DNA from: Ruegeria arenilitoris
Lineage (GTDB): Bacteria > Pseudomonadota > Alphaproteobacteria > Rhodobacterales > Rhodobacteraceae
Assembly: GCF_013035315.1 (NCBI RefSeq)
Contig: NZ_WQHP01000003.1
Coordinates: forward strand, 186,001 to 250,000
DNA length: 64,000 nt
Direction of reading: 5' to 3'
The notes under the pieces: generated by a model
The model's database searches: none
What the model saw: only the letters and a program-made list of their open reading frames with translations
What the model was told of the DNA's origin: nothing
Program-made: the position numbers and the translations under genes
Part shown: positions 26,268 to 35,881 of the stretch, one piece after another
Position numbering within the stretch: position 1 is the stretch's first letter
How the letters are laid out: every line of letters starts with the position of its first letter

Positions 26268-27608
26268 CTACTTGGAGTATTTCCAGACTTTCACTTTAGA
26301 CGCTCTGCCGCGGATTTTCTGAAGACCTGCATCAATCAAGGGATCGAGATTGGCGTTTGGGTTTTGCTGTTTGATTGCACAAACCAAATCGTCGCTCACA
26401 ACCAACCGAGTGTTCAGTTGTCTGGTTAAGTGCTCGATCCTGCTTGCGATGTTCACAGTGTCGCCAATCACGCTGTATTCCAAGCGCCGTTCATTCCCTA
26501 TGTCTCCGGCGACCTCGGCGCCCCAGTGCAGCCCGATCCCAACACGGATCGGATCGTCGCCGGACAACGCTCTTTCAGTGTTTCACTCGTCCAATGCTTC
26601 GAGCATTTCATAAGCGCTGTTTAGTGCGTTTTGGGGGTCGCGAGGGTTCGGGTTGGGAGTTCCAAAGGTCGCCATCAGCCCGTCGCCAATGTACTTGTCC
26701 AAGGTGCCCGAGTTTCTAAATACCGCTTTACCCAAACGTTCATGATAGCCTCTAAGAAGCTCAATCACCTCATCGGCAGTCGCTTTTTCGCAAAGTTTTG
26801 TGAACCCGATGATGTCCGCAAAAAGTACTGCAACTTTTTGGTGTTTACCGGCCGCAAGACCAACACCTGATCTGCTTAGTTGGTCGACTACATTTGGTGA
26901 AAAGTATCTTGCCAGACTGGCCCGCTTCCTCTCAGTCGAAAGGAGATTGCTAACGAGCCGCCGAGATCGCGCAACAACGATAGCAAAGCCTGCAGACAAT
27001 ATCACAACAACCAGCAATTCTGTGGCGGCATATCCCAGAAACAGAAAATTGAGGTCAGTGCCTCCGGCAAGCCAAGCTTCAACTGTCTGTTCCGGCAAGT
27101 CCAGATTACTGTATGCACCTGGTAGGCTCAAAAACCATACCCACATGCCGATACGAGCAATCGCTATGCTGAAACCGCACCAGACAACCAAGAAAGGTCG
27201 AAAGCTGAAGGATGCCTGCATCAGAAACATCAAAAAGTATAAGAAACGCGCTGAGTTCATCGAAATGGCTGGCGGCCATGAAATGTCAGAAAACGGCGAA
27301 CCGAGACTGAAAACTACCGCCAGTAACAGGCAGTCTAACGTAACGAACACATACTGAATGCTGCGTCCGCCACGACGCGAGTATGCTGCGATGTACTGCA
27401 AACCACCAAGCAAAACAAAAGCGAAGATTTCAAGAAGAGCAAAAAAATATGATGGTCCAGTTTCCGGGCTATCAATGGCCTGCCACAGTAGAACAAGTGC
27501 AAGAGCAATAGTGCGGACCTTTGCGGCCAGCATCATGCCTTGGCGTTCTTCCTCGGCGAAAGCCGCGCCGCCGCGTGATCGTACTCTTTCTTGAACGGTT
27601 TCTGACAT
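26268..27608 (-). pseudogene. Membrane adenylate/guanylate cyclase interrupted by one in-frame TGA
   Basis: A continuous 446-codon frame apart from TGA at 26583-26585. Residues 1-220 hold six hydrophobic segments (FALLEIFAFVLLGGLQYIA; FLYFLMFLMQASF and others). The cyclase domain follows: VAVLFADIIGFT (metal Asp), LDKYIGDGLMATFG (Lys, Asp), and after the stop [15 protein letters not shown] and [12 protein letters not shown] (Asn, Arg). The stop falls inside the catalytic domain (EALDE-stop-NTERALS), so the truncated product lacks the Asn/Arg pair and should be inactive. All other residues are intact, so the lesion is recent, or is read through, or is a base-call error. Confidence 0.85.
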
Positions 27609-27688
27609 GCGCCAGACAGTCTAAACTATTCACGCCAAATCGCTAAGTCACTCTCTCACATAGGCTGAGAAGCAATACAACTCCGTTC

Positions 27689-27743
27689 GCTTTGGGCTCG
27701 AAGCGGACGTTCGCAAGGATAGCTTCATTACCCGCTCTGCGGA
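27689..27743. repeat. Dispersed intergenic repeat, copy 1
   Basis: An 18-base core GCTTTGGGCTCGAAGCGG is identical to one at 33521. It is followed by a similar 35-base tail (GTTCGC, then CCGCTxTGCxGAC). It lies between the cyclase and MscS genes. Function unknown. Confidence 0.6.
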
Positions 27744-27827
27744 CCAAGCAACGTGGTTACTAAATGACGTGTTTTGTGCGGTACGAAGCTTAAGCACCAA
27801 CGCTGATAGGGAATTGCTGAATACGGT

Positions 27828-29441
27828 TTATTCAACGTGGTGCGCAAGTCTGCCGTCCCATTCTTCTGTTGAAACCTTGGGTTCCGGCGGGTCAGCAATG
27901 TAAGACGGTGTCATTATCTGTGTTCCGTTTTCGTTGAACACATCGACAATGTTCTCGCGCAAATCGGACAAAATCTTGGGCAGGCTCGATCCACGCGAAG
28001 TGTATGCGTTGATCTCATAATTGATTGCGTAGTCAGCCAGCTGTGTCCAAAGGACAAATGGCTCTGGGTTCTTTCTTAATCCTTGAGTTCGATGAGCCGC
28101 CTCTATCAGCATCGCTTTGATCTTCTTGGGCGGCTCTTCGTATCCGATCCCGACTGTCGTGTGAACCAATAGCCCCCGACCGTCTACTTTGCGCGAATAG
28201 TTTACGACCTCGGAGTTGAGTAGCTGTGCATTTGGAATGCTTATCATCTCGTTCTTTATCGATTTAATCAGTGTTTCCATTAACTTGATCTCTGTTACGT
28301 CTCCGATCTTGTCGCCAACCTGAATGCGGTCACCGACGTTGGTACTGCGTCTGTAGATGACAAACAGACCGGCCATCATATTTGAAACAACGGTGTTCGA
28401 ACCGAGCGAAACCATAATACCCGCCAAAATCGTCAAGCCCTGAAAAGCCCGGGAATCGGAACCAGGGATATAGGGGTACGCAAACACCAGCGCGATGACG
28501 ATCACCAACGCGCGGAACAACATGTTAGTGGGGGCGATCCAATGATCCTCAAAGTCTTTCAGTTCGAAAGCCCCGTTCTCAAGGTTCTCAAAGAACAGGT
28601 CGAGACCGCGAATTGCCAACCTGGTCACAGCTGCGATGATTGCGAGCATGATCAAGTTGGGGACGTAACCAACAATTGCCAAAACAACGGTTACGAGTGG
28701 CTCACTTACGTACTTCAAGAGGATCTGGGCTATACCCTGCGTTTCGGCAAAGGAGAGCAGCACCAATGAAAGATAGTAGTAGAAAAAGAATAGAAAGAAG
28801 ACCCACATCAATATGTGGATTGAATAGACTATAATCGATGCGATTGCCCTGCTTCTCAAGATCGATTTTGTGGCTTCCTCAACGCCTTCAGCCCTCTTTT
28901 CCAAGTTGTTTCTGATGTAGTCCAATAGCTTTCGCCGCTTCGCAAAAAACGCATACGAAGCGAGGGCAAAGACTGCCGTCCAAGCAAATGCAGCCATCGC
29001 ACTATCTACTCTGCCTTCATTGGACCGAGCATCTCGGTATTGAAGGATTGCCGTCTCAATCGCTTCAGCCTGAAGCCCAGCCAAGACTTCCATAGCCATT
29101 TGTTCGTGCTCGGCGTCAGCCTGAGTGGTTGTCGTAACCATTTGTCCGTCGACGCGTATCATTTTCCCAAATTCCGCGTCCGATACTTGAACCTGAACCG
29201 AAGCCCTCGTCGAAGCATCGGCGACCTGAGCAATCCGTTCCTCGATCTTTCTCGCCCGTTCGGTAGCGGGCAAAGCACTTGAGCCGCGAACCAAGAATAG
29301 CTCTTCGCCATCCACAATCACCGGCGCTATGAATTCGGGATCATTTCTTTCTTCGACAGGTGCGAGAATTTCTTCAGACTGAGCAAGCGCAACAGTGCAG
29401 GCAAATAGAAGCGGCAGGAACCATAACGTAAGAGCCCTCAT
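27828..29441 (-). CDS. MscS-family mechanosensitive channel protein (second of a coupled pair)
   Basis: 537 residues. A signal peptide (ALTLWFLPLLFACTVALA) is followed by a periplasmic region of about 135 residues and five hydrophobic segments. The MscS core runs about 310-510, with the pore helix FQGLTILAGIMVSLGSNTVV, beta domain RIQVGDKIGDVTEI, then ISIPNAQLLNSEVVNYSRK. Inner-membrane location. The start ATG overlaps the stop of the upstream mscS gene (ATGA), so the two are translationally coupled. The pore helix is more polar and Asn-bearing than classical MscS, so selectivity may differ. Confidence 0.9.
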   Translation of the reverse strand: MRALTLWFLPLLFACTVALAQSEEILAPVEERNDPEFIAPVIVDGEELFLVRGSSALPATERARKIEERIAQVADASTRASVQVQVSDAEFGKMIRVDGQMVTTTTQADAEHEQMAMEVLAGLQAEAIETAILQYRDARSNEGRVDSAMAAFAWTAVFALASYAFFAKRRKLLDYIRNNLEKRAEGVEEATKSILRSRAIASIIVYSIHILMWVFFLFFFYYYLSLVLLSFAETQGIAQILLKYVSEPLVTVVLAIVGYVPNLIMLAIIAAVTRLAIRGLDLFFENLENGAFELKDFEDHWIAPTNMLFRALVIVIALVFAYPYIPGSDSRAFQGLTILAGIMVSLGSNTVVSNMMAGLFVIYRRSTNVGDRIQVGDKIGDVTEIKLMETLIKSIKNEMISIPNAQLLNSEVVNYSRKVDGRGLLVHTTVGIGYEEPPKKIKAMLIEAAHRTQGLRKNPEPFVLWTQLADYAINYEINAYTSRGSSLPKILSDLRENIVDVFNENGTQIMTPSYIADPPEPKVSTEEWDGRLAHHVE

Positions 29442-30760
29442 GGTTTTACTCCTTCTACGGGAATTATGTGCACATCACGTTGCGGGAACGGTATGGATAT
29501 ACCTTCCGTGTCAAACCGCTCTTTCGCTTGACCAGTAAGGTCCCAATAGACAGTCCAATAGTCATCGGACTTGGACCATGGACGGCAGAAGATGTTAACG
29601 GAATTGTCTCCCAACTCTCCCACGAAGATTTCAGGTTCCGGTGTTTTCAGACAAAGCTGGTGACGTGCGACCAAGTCCTTGAGGACTTCAATTGCTTGGG
29701 CAGCGTTGTCCGAATAAGCGATGCCAAAGACCAAATCGACCCTACGTTCTTCGGATGCGCTCACATTAGTTATTACGTCCCCCCAAATCTTGCTGTTGGG
29801 GACTATGATAATCTGGTTATCGAATGTTCTGATCTTGGTTGAAACCACCGACATCTCATCAACAAACCCAGATGAACCACCTACTTGGATATAGTCACCA
29901 GTATCGAACGGTTTGAGAACCATGATCATCAGACCGCTTGCGAGGTTGCCTAACGTTTCCTGCAAAGCAAAACCTAGGATGAACGACAAACCCCCAAGCA
30001 CCGCAAACAGCGGTGTAACGTTAACTCCGAACAAAGCTAATACGACGAGAATGCCAAGGACGAAAACGGCCCAGTACACGGTGGTGGCGATGAAGCGTTT
30101 CAGCATTCTGGAAATAGTTGGAATTTTGTTCAGACCCCGTTCAGTGACCCGGCGCACCATACGCGCAACGAACATCATGGCCCAAACTGCCAGCAGAACG
30201 CCCATGCCAGCTATCAACAGGCCGACGCCCCCGTCCCACGAGAACAACCAAGACCACGCGTTCTGAAAAAGCGTTTGAAGGTCGGTTGTCTTTAAGGCTC
30301 CCGTTTTCAATGCAAGAATGTAATCAGTGTGCGGTTCTAGATCTTCCGCCTTCGCGCCTTTGAGGGCCCATGCTTCGAGCACCAAACGATAGTTGATGAG
30401 AACGTCTGATCCAGAGTTGTTCAAGGAGGCCAACTGAGACCGCAAGGTGTCTTCCCGAGTTCCGCTCGCCGACCGAAGTTGCAAGTTTAATTTCGCGACT
30501 TCTTCGAGCCGAGAGCGCACGTAACTCTGCCAATTTCCGGCGACCTCAGAAAGTTCTTCAGACGTTAAGGGAACAAGCAGGATCTCGAGGTCATCGGCCG
30601 CAATCATCTCATCTACGACTGAATTGATAAGATCGTCGTTCTCGACTTCGACAGCCTCTTGGCCCGCCTCAGTTTCTTGCGCGCCGGCAGGGAAAGCGCC
30701 CAATAACGCTGTGAACCAAAGGAATGACCAAATCGTCAACGTTCTCAGTGCTTGTCTCAT
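29438..30760 (-). CDS. MscS-family mechanosensitive channel protein (first of a coupled pair)
   Basis: 440 residues from ATG 30760, giving a signal peptide (LTIWSFLWFTALLGAFPAGA); an upstream in-frame start would add 34 non-homologous residues. A periplasmic helical domain (about 40-165) precedes three membrane segments and the MscS core: PLFAVLGGLSFILGFALQET then LGNLASGLMIM is the TM3 pore helix with Gly/Ala packing, followed by GDYIQVGGSSGFVDEM and NQIIIVPNSKIWG. Releases solutes on hypo-osmotic shock in the family. Pairs of different MscS paralogues in one operon are notable, because they could form separate or mixed heptamers. Confidence 0.92.
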   Translation of the reverse strand: MRQALRTLTIWSFLWFTALLGAFPAGAQETEAGQEAVEVENDDLINSVVDEMIAADDLEILLVPLTSEELSEVAGNWQSYVRSRLEEVAKLNLQLRSASGTREDTLRSQLASLNNSGSDVLINYRLVLEAWALKGAKAEDLEPHTDYILALKTGALKTTDLQTLFQNAWSWLFSWDGGVGLLIAGMGVLLAVWAMMFVARMVRRVTERGLNKIPTISRMLKRFIATTVYWAVFVLGILVVLALFGVNVTPLFAVLGGLSFILGFALQETLGNLASGLMIMVLKPFDTGDYIQVGGSSGFVDEMSVVSTKIRTFDNQIIIVPNSKIWGDVITNVSASEERRVDLVFGIAYSDNAAQAIEVLKDLVARHQLCLKTPEPEIFVGELGDNSVNIFCRPWSKSDDYWTVYWDLTGQAKERFDTEGISIPFPQRDVHIIPVEGVKP

Positions 30761-31679
30761 CAATCTGTCCCCTACTTCCTTAACGGTTGAAGAGAGCACA
30801 CACACATACGCAAAAAAATCCATAGTTATGTTTATGTTTGAATATTTCCCTGTGACGAACACACCAATCTTCGGATCGCTTTCGACAGAGGAACTCTTTC
30901 AAATGGGTGGATTCATGGTTCTACGAACGAAACTAAAATTTGCGTGGACGGATCATAGACTTGCCGTGCACGCCTAGTTCCGAGCTTTTTCGATAAAACT
31001 CAATATACCAAATAAAATTGCCTCCTGAAGACGCCACTCACTTACCTCTCCAGGAGGCTAGCCAGACAGGTCTGGCAAACGCGCGAACAAAGCAAAAAAT
31101 ACATACTTGTCACGCAGCCAGATACTTGACTCCAAAATGCAACAATTCAACAATTTTTACGCGCGGAAAATTATATTCTCTCGCGTGTTGTACACCTGTT
31201 TACGTATTAGATCTCGCAGCCCCGCCTCTGAAGATAGCGCCGTATTGTGCGAGTAGTTGGCCACTAATTGGGGCAAAAATGAAGTGAACAAGTAGCCATA
31301 CCGCTCTGGTGAATTGCGCATGCCCCCACTCGCATTCCAGATAGTCTGGCCAGTCCCAAACCCAGACTATGGCCCGCGCTGTCTGTCATCCCAGATCATG
31401 ACGGCGCGGGCATTTGGATCGCCACTGCGTGCTGCTCTGCCTTTAGTGAGCGAATACTTTGGGCACTAGGCGGCCGCCAGAAAATATTCAGCGAGTGTCT
31501 TTTACCTTGCGAACAAACCATTCCTTTTTCCTACCAGACAATTCTTAGTGGCCACGTTTTCACTTTCGAAATTGTGAATGCGTTGCGCAACACTATAGAA
31601 GTTTGATCCATTGGCGGTCTTAACTAACGAATTCAAATGCTGTTGTATCTGTATACGTTAGTTCACCGAGAGGATAATA
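30761..31679. other. Long intergenic region with several hairpins
   Basis: No gene is supported in these 919 bases. It contains the mscS operon promoter on the left. In the middle is a pair of inverted repeats at 31020-31076 (GCCTCCTG/CAGGAGGC, then GCCAGA-CAGG-TCTGGC). At 31341-31411 there are two adjacent perfect hairpins, described separately. The right end holds GAGAGGA, the ribosome binding site of the Hint gene. Confidence 0.5.
31341..31411. other. Two back-to-back perfect hairpins, possible structured RNA
   Basis: Hairpin A: ATAGTCTGG (31341-31349) pairs perfectly with CCAGACTAT (31362-31370), loop 12. One base later comes hairpin B: GCCCGCGC (31372-31379) pairs perfectly with GCGCGGGC (31404-31411), with an inner stem GTCAT (31385-31389) / ATGAC (31398-31402). 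Neither is followed by a T-run on either strand, so simple terminators are unlikely. The arrangement resembles a REP-type element or a small structured RNA. Confidence 0.5.
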
Positions 31680-33491
31680 TTGGCACTTAGCGCTGGTGAT
31701 ATCGCATTTGTGGGTTCGGATTCCGACAACGAAAATGTCGCTTTTCTGGCGACAGCGACAATTTCTGCCGGCGAAGTCATTTATTTTACTGACACAGAAT
31801 GGAACGGGACTGAGTTTGCTCCTGGCGAACAGGTTATTGAATGGACTGTAACAGAGGACATTCCGGCCGGTCAGGTTTTCACCATTGATATGACACCTTT
31901 CAATCAAGGTGGACCGGACGCGGAGATAGTAGAGGGTTCGTCACCCTCGGGAGACCCGGTCGGATCAGTTGACTATCTTCGCGGTGGAGGTCTGCTCGCC
32001 CAAAACAATGAACAACTCTGGGCTGTACAAGGTACGTATGACGGCACAAAAGTTGTTCCTGATCCTGACGGGTTCATTTCAGTAATTTCGAATGAGGACG
32101 TAGGTGTAAATGGAGGCCCAATCTTAGATGGAACAGGTCTAAATTCTACAAATGGGGCAGTAACGATTGCAGGGGATGAAGACTTTATGGTCTTCGACCC
32201 AACTACCGCTCTGAATGGCAACACCTATACCGAACCTCCAGAAGTTCTCAGAGAGAATTTGCTTTCACTAATTGGAGATCCTGATAACTGGATCACTGAC
32301 GACGGTGGGGGGAACTAGAACCCGGGAGGTGGTTTCACATTTGATACTGGCGGCTCTGGCGCGCTTCCCACGCCACTGGCCGACGACCAAGTTACAACGT
32401 TGTACTTTACTGGTTCGCAGGTGGCATTTGTCGATGCAATTGACGACGTGGGATCTGGCTCAACTCAATTGTCGACCTCCTTTACATTTGAAGCCACCGA
32501 CTTGATCGAAATCGATATTGTCAGCGGCGACATACAGGGCCCTCCTTTAAATGGCGAATTTGATTACAGCCAAATCATTTTTACTCGTGTGTCCGTAATT
32601 CGAGACGGAATTCGATACGACCTCGATGTGAATGACGGATCAAAGATCAAGGAAACCGGGGGCGCTGATAGCGGCACCAAGGAGCAAGGTGACTCGTTTT
32701 TCACAACCAATGACGATGTTACACTGGACGACCCAGAATTTGGTTCGAGCATAAGCGGTACTTTGGCTTTCTCAATTGACGAGACCTTCATTGACACCGA
32801 TGGCAATTCAGTTGACCCGATAATTCCAAGATCTCGTCCGGATCTGGATACAAATGGTGATGGGGATCCTGATGGCGGAACGGTCTTTAACAACGAAAAC
32901 TTCAATATTGGAACCGTTCTATCTCCTCCTCCCATACCTTGTTTCGTTAGAGGCTCATTAATTGAGACGCGTGAAGGATTGCGACCGGTTGAGGACTTGA
33001 AAGTTGGTGACTACGTTCTTACGCATGACAACGGTTTGCGGCAGATCCGTTGGATCGGCAAAGTCACAGTTCACGCAATTGGAAAACTGGCCCCCATCGT
33101 TATTGCCAAAGGGGCTCTAGGAAATTTTCGGGAGCTGCGAGTTTCACCAGAACACAGAGTTCTGTTATCTGGTTGGAAAGCCGAGCTATTGTTCGGGTTG
33201 GATGAAGCCCTTGTGGCTGCAAAACACCTTTGCAACGGGGACACGATCTATAGAAACTATAGCGCCGATCCAGTTGAGTATTTTCACCTGATGTTTGATC
33301 AGCATGAACTATTGCTTTCTTCAGGTGTTTGGTCGGAAAGCTACTATTTTGATCCTCATCGCACCGAGTTTAATTCGACGCCGATGGAAGCGGAATTAAG
33401 CCGCCTCTTTTCTAAACAGATTCATTCTATGCAGCGAATGCAAGTCGCTCGTCCAACGTTAAAAGGTTTCGAAGCAAAGGCTCTGTTTTAG
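31680..33491 (+). pseudogene. Hint-domain exported protein split by one in-frame TAG
   Basis: One continuous frame of 603 codons from TTG 31680 (RBS GAGAGGA) to 33491, broken only by TAG at 32316-32318. Residues 1-212 form a beta-rich domain (ALSAGDIAFVGSDSDNENVA). It ends in a Gly-rich linker where the stop lies (DDGGG-N-stop-NPGGG). After it come a second beta domain, a Ca-like Asp/Gly stretch (DLDTNGDGDPDGG) and a Hint_2 domain starting PCFVRGSLIET, with ILTHDNGLRQIRWIG and SPEHRVLLSG. The Hint domain provides the autoprocessing Cys. As written, only the N-terminal domain would be made. Confidence 0.82.
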
Positions 33492-33520
33492 TTTTATAAC
33501 TGACCATAAGACAATTTACG

Positions 33521-33577
33521 GCTTTGGGCTCGAAGCGGTTGTTCGCTAAGCAGCGCATCAATAACCGCTGTGCAGAC
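33521..33577. repeat. Dispersed intergenic repeat, copy 2
   Basis: Carries the same 18-base core GCTTTGGGCTCGAAGCGG as 27689, followed by GTTCGC and CCGCTGTGCAGAC, just after the Hint gene. The two copies are in the same orientation, 5.8 kb apart. Confidence 0.6.
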
Positions 33578-33676
33578 TTTCGCTGCACTTAACGCGAAAG
33601 TCAGCTTTGCGGGCAGAACAAATGTCATTCCTTTCCTAATCTTTCCTAACGGGCGTCACCTAGCTATAATCCCAGC

Positions 33677-33934
33677 ATGCCAAATCAGGACAAAATCAAG
33701 CGTAACCATATGAAACGGTAGGAAGATTTAGCATCACGTCGGAACTACGTTGAACCGATGCAATATTTGCTTGGACAGCGAAAAGGCGCTGTTGGCACGG
33801 GCAATCATGACAAAGCCATCAAAATAGCGATGTTTCTCATCCCATTTGGGCATGCCAAAGCTTTACCGCGAAAAGAGGACTACGATGAAGCCGTTAATGA
33901 CAGGCTTTTAGTGAATGCTCTGACGCTGGACTGA
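33677..33934 (+). pseudogene. Small broken gene with an internal TAG
   Basis: From ATG 33677 the frame reads MPNQDKIKRNHMKR, then TAG (codon 15), then 70 further codons with good protein character: YLLGQRKGAVGTGNHDKAIK, AMFLIPFGHAKALPRKEDYD, ending NALTLD. It has no recognised domain. It could alternatively start after the stop, but no ribosome binding site is present there. Listed as a probable pseudogene. Confidence 0.45.
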
Positions 33935-34079
33935 TTGCGCCTGAAGAACCCGATATCGCCGTTTCAGTGAGATCAAGCGGTTTTTTAACCACAATCCCTG
34001 CGGGGGACCATTTGGGGGGCTGACTTCATAATAGGAGGCAGAAAGCATTGATATTAAATAATTTAAATGGTTCTGGTGG

Positions 34080-34152
34080 TGCCCCCACACGGACTCGAAC
34101 CGCGGACCTACTGATTACAAATCAGTTGCTCTACCAGCTGAGCTATAGGGGC
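34080..34152 (-). tRNA. tRNA-Thr (TGT anticodon)
   Basis: On the minus strand GCCCCTA pairs with TGGGGGC. The D-arm is TAGCTCAGCTGGTAGAGC, the anticodon loop TTTGTAA gives anticodon TGT, and the T-arm is GCGGTTCGAGTCCG. The discriminator is A, with encoded CCA at 34077-34079. Confidence 0.95.
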
Positions 34153-34336
34153 GCTGGGTGTCGATTACTGCCTCTTTTCCCGGACTGCAAGCCTCAATTA
34201 TCATCGGACGTTAGGGAATGTGAAATTTCCTTGTGGTGCAATCGAACACCGTCATGTGAGTGCGCAGATTTGACTGTCTTGTTCGCAGCCTGTAACTCGA
34301 CAGGCGGGCATAGGGATGCAAGGACATGAACCGAAG

Positions 34337-35212
34337 ATGAAGGTTGCCATCCACGCAGGCGTGGCATTCACCGATGACGGGCGGTTGTTCAAATCGTTGC
34401 GGACCAATGGCGAGGCCCTGGGCCAGAACAGCGTGGCCCTTTTGGGACCTCGCCGCTATCGGCAGCTGTTCAAATCTACATTCCAGGTGCTGAACACCCG
34501 CCCTCCTGTGCCGGACGAGTTAGAAACACTGCGAAACCAATTGTCTTCGAGCCAAGACATTCGGCGCATTGTTTTTTCCAATGAAGGCTTTGTTGGCGAT
34601 CGAGATACTCTGCTTGCGGAAGGTCAGTTTTATCCGCTGGCCGGAAAACGTTTATCCGTTCTGCAAGAGGCCTTCGGGGAAGGCGGTGTTGAGCTTTTCA
34701 TTGCGCTTCGGAACCCTGGCAGCCTGATTCCCAAACATCTGATGTCTCTGCCCGAAGAACAGCGCAAAGAGGTGATCCGCAAAAACGACCTGAGCCACCT
34801 CAGCTGGGTTGAGATGATCGAGGACATCCGCGATTTCGCTCCGGGCGTTCAGATCACCTTATGGTGCAACGAGGATACTCCGTTCATCTGGGGCGACATC
34901 GTGCGGTGTGTCGGAGGACTTCCGGACGACTCGCGGATCATCGGTGAATACAACTTGCTGATCTCATTGCTGACTGACGACGGCCAGGAGCAGGCCCAAG
35001 CGCTTCTTGATCAGGACACGGCCCAGTCGCGGACCGAACAACGCTACGCACTGGCGCAGATTCTGGAAGATCACGTGCGGCCTGACAAAATTGAGGAAGA
35101 ACTGGACCTGCCCGGCTGGACTGAAGAGGTCATCGACGCGTTTTCCGAACTGTACGAACAGGACGTCGCCACGCTTGAGGCGATGGATGGGGTAAGGGTT
35201 CTGAGACCCTGA
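34337..35212 (+). CDS. Conserved hypothetical protein, possible sulfotransferase-like fold
   Basis: 291 residues if the start is ATG 34337 (MKVAIHAGVAFTDDG); an in-frame ATG at 34316 would add seven residues. No signal peptide or membrane segments. The N-terminal beta-strand/Gly pattern and the alternating alpha/beta layout resemble sulfotransferase/glycosyltransferase-associated P-loop-like folds. However, no PAPS motif is clear, so function is not assigned. Conserved-looking pieces include IVFSNEGFVGDRDTLL and ITLWCNEDTPFIWGDIVR. Convergent with gapR, 13 bases apart. Confidence 0.75.
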   Translation: MKVAIHAGVAFTDDGRLFKSLRTNGEALGQNSVALLGPRRYRQLFKSTFQVLNTRPPVPDELETLRNQLSSSQDIRRIVFSNEGFVGDRDTLLAEGQFYPLAGKRLSVLQEAFGEGGVELFIALRNPGSLIPKHLMSLPEEQRKEVIRKNDLSHLSWVEMIEDIRDFAPGVQITLWCNEDTPFIWGDIVRCVGGLPDDSRIIGEYNLLISLLTDDGQEQAQALLDQDTAQSRTEQRYALAQILEDHVRPDKIEEELDLPGWTEEVIDAFSELYEQDVATLEAMDGVRVLRP

Positions 35213-35225
35213 CCCCGCGCAGGGC

Positions 35226-35492
35226 TTACATGCCCAGCGCTTCCTTGTACATTTCAAGCACCGCCTCTTCTTCGGCGATGTCGTCCTTGTCACGCTTGCG
35301 CAGCGCAATGACCTTGCGCATCACCTTGGTGTCGTAGCCGCGCGCTTTGGCCTCGGCCATGACCTCTTTCTGCTGCTCGGCCAGGTCTTTTTTCTCGGCA
35401 TCCAGACGTTCAAACCGTTCGATGAACTGACGCAGCTCGCCCGCGGTCACACGGTAGTTGGCGGCGGCCTGATCTTCGGTCATGTCTTCCAT
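35226..35492 (-). CDS. gapR: GapR-family (DUF2312) nucleoid-associated protein
   Basis: 88 residues from ATG 35492, preferred because GGGAGAG lies 6 bases upstream (ATG 35498 overlaps that site too closely). The core GELRQFIERFERLDAEKKDL then EVMAEAKARGYDTKVMRKVI and LRKRD is the DUF2312/GapR signature. GapR of Caulobacter forms clamps around overtwisted DNA ahead of polymerases and supports topoisomerase action. The protein is all helix with basic Lys/Arg on the DNA face. Typical length for the family. Confidence 0.93.
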   Translation of the reverse strand: MEDMTEDQAAANYRVTAGELRQFIERFERLDAEKKDLAEQQKEVMAEAKARGYDTKVMRKVIALRKRDKDDIAEEEAVLEMYKEALGM

Positions 35493-35653
35493 ATTCATCT
35501 CTCCCAAAGGCTGCGATCTGATGCGTTAACAACGGCACATAGCCGGATACATTGCCGCTGCGCGGGCTGCAAGCATGCAATCCCCGGTGGGCTTGTGTGT
35601 GCCTAGCCGATCCGCTAAGCGCAGTGAAGATTTGCTGGGAAATGTGGGGCACC

Positions 35654-35872
35654 ATGTTCGAATTCATCACCTGGGGCGGTGCCGCCCTGTCGCTTGCCGG
35701 CCTTGTGGGCCTGGTCTGGTGTATCCTGCGTGTGATGAAGGCGCGCAAATCCGGATTGTCGGATGACGAATTGCGCGCCGCTGTTCAAAATGTTCTGCCG
35801 TGGAATCTGGCGTCGTTGTTTCTGTCGGTGATCGGGCTGATGCTGGTGATCTTGGGGATTGCGTTCAGCTGA
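35654..35872 (+). CDS. Small two-helix inner-membrane protein
   Basis: 72 residues from ATG 35654 (MFEFITWGGAALSLAGLVGL). A first membrane helix at about 7-27 is followed by a basic loop (RVMKARKSGLSDDELRAAVQ) and a second helix at about 48-70 (LASLFLSVIGLMLVILGIAF). An ATG 12 bases earlier is a possible alternative. No known function; the pattern is common among conserved roseobacter small proteins. Confidence 0.7.
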   Translation: MFEFITWGGAALSLAGLVGLVWCILRVMKARKSGLSDDELRAAVQNVLPWNLASLFLSVIGLMLVILGIAFS

Positions 35873-35881
35873 CGCTGGCCC

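Noticed and set aside
31020..31076. Inverted repeats as a terminator for the mscS operon
   Set aside because: They lie upstream of that operon (the operon runs leftwards), so they cannot end it.
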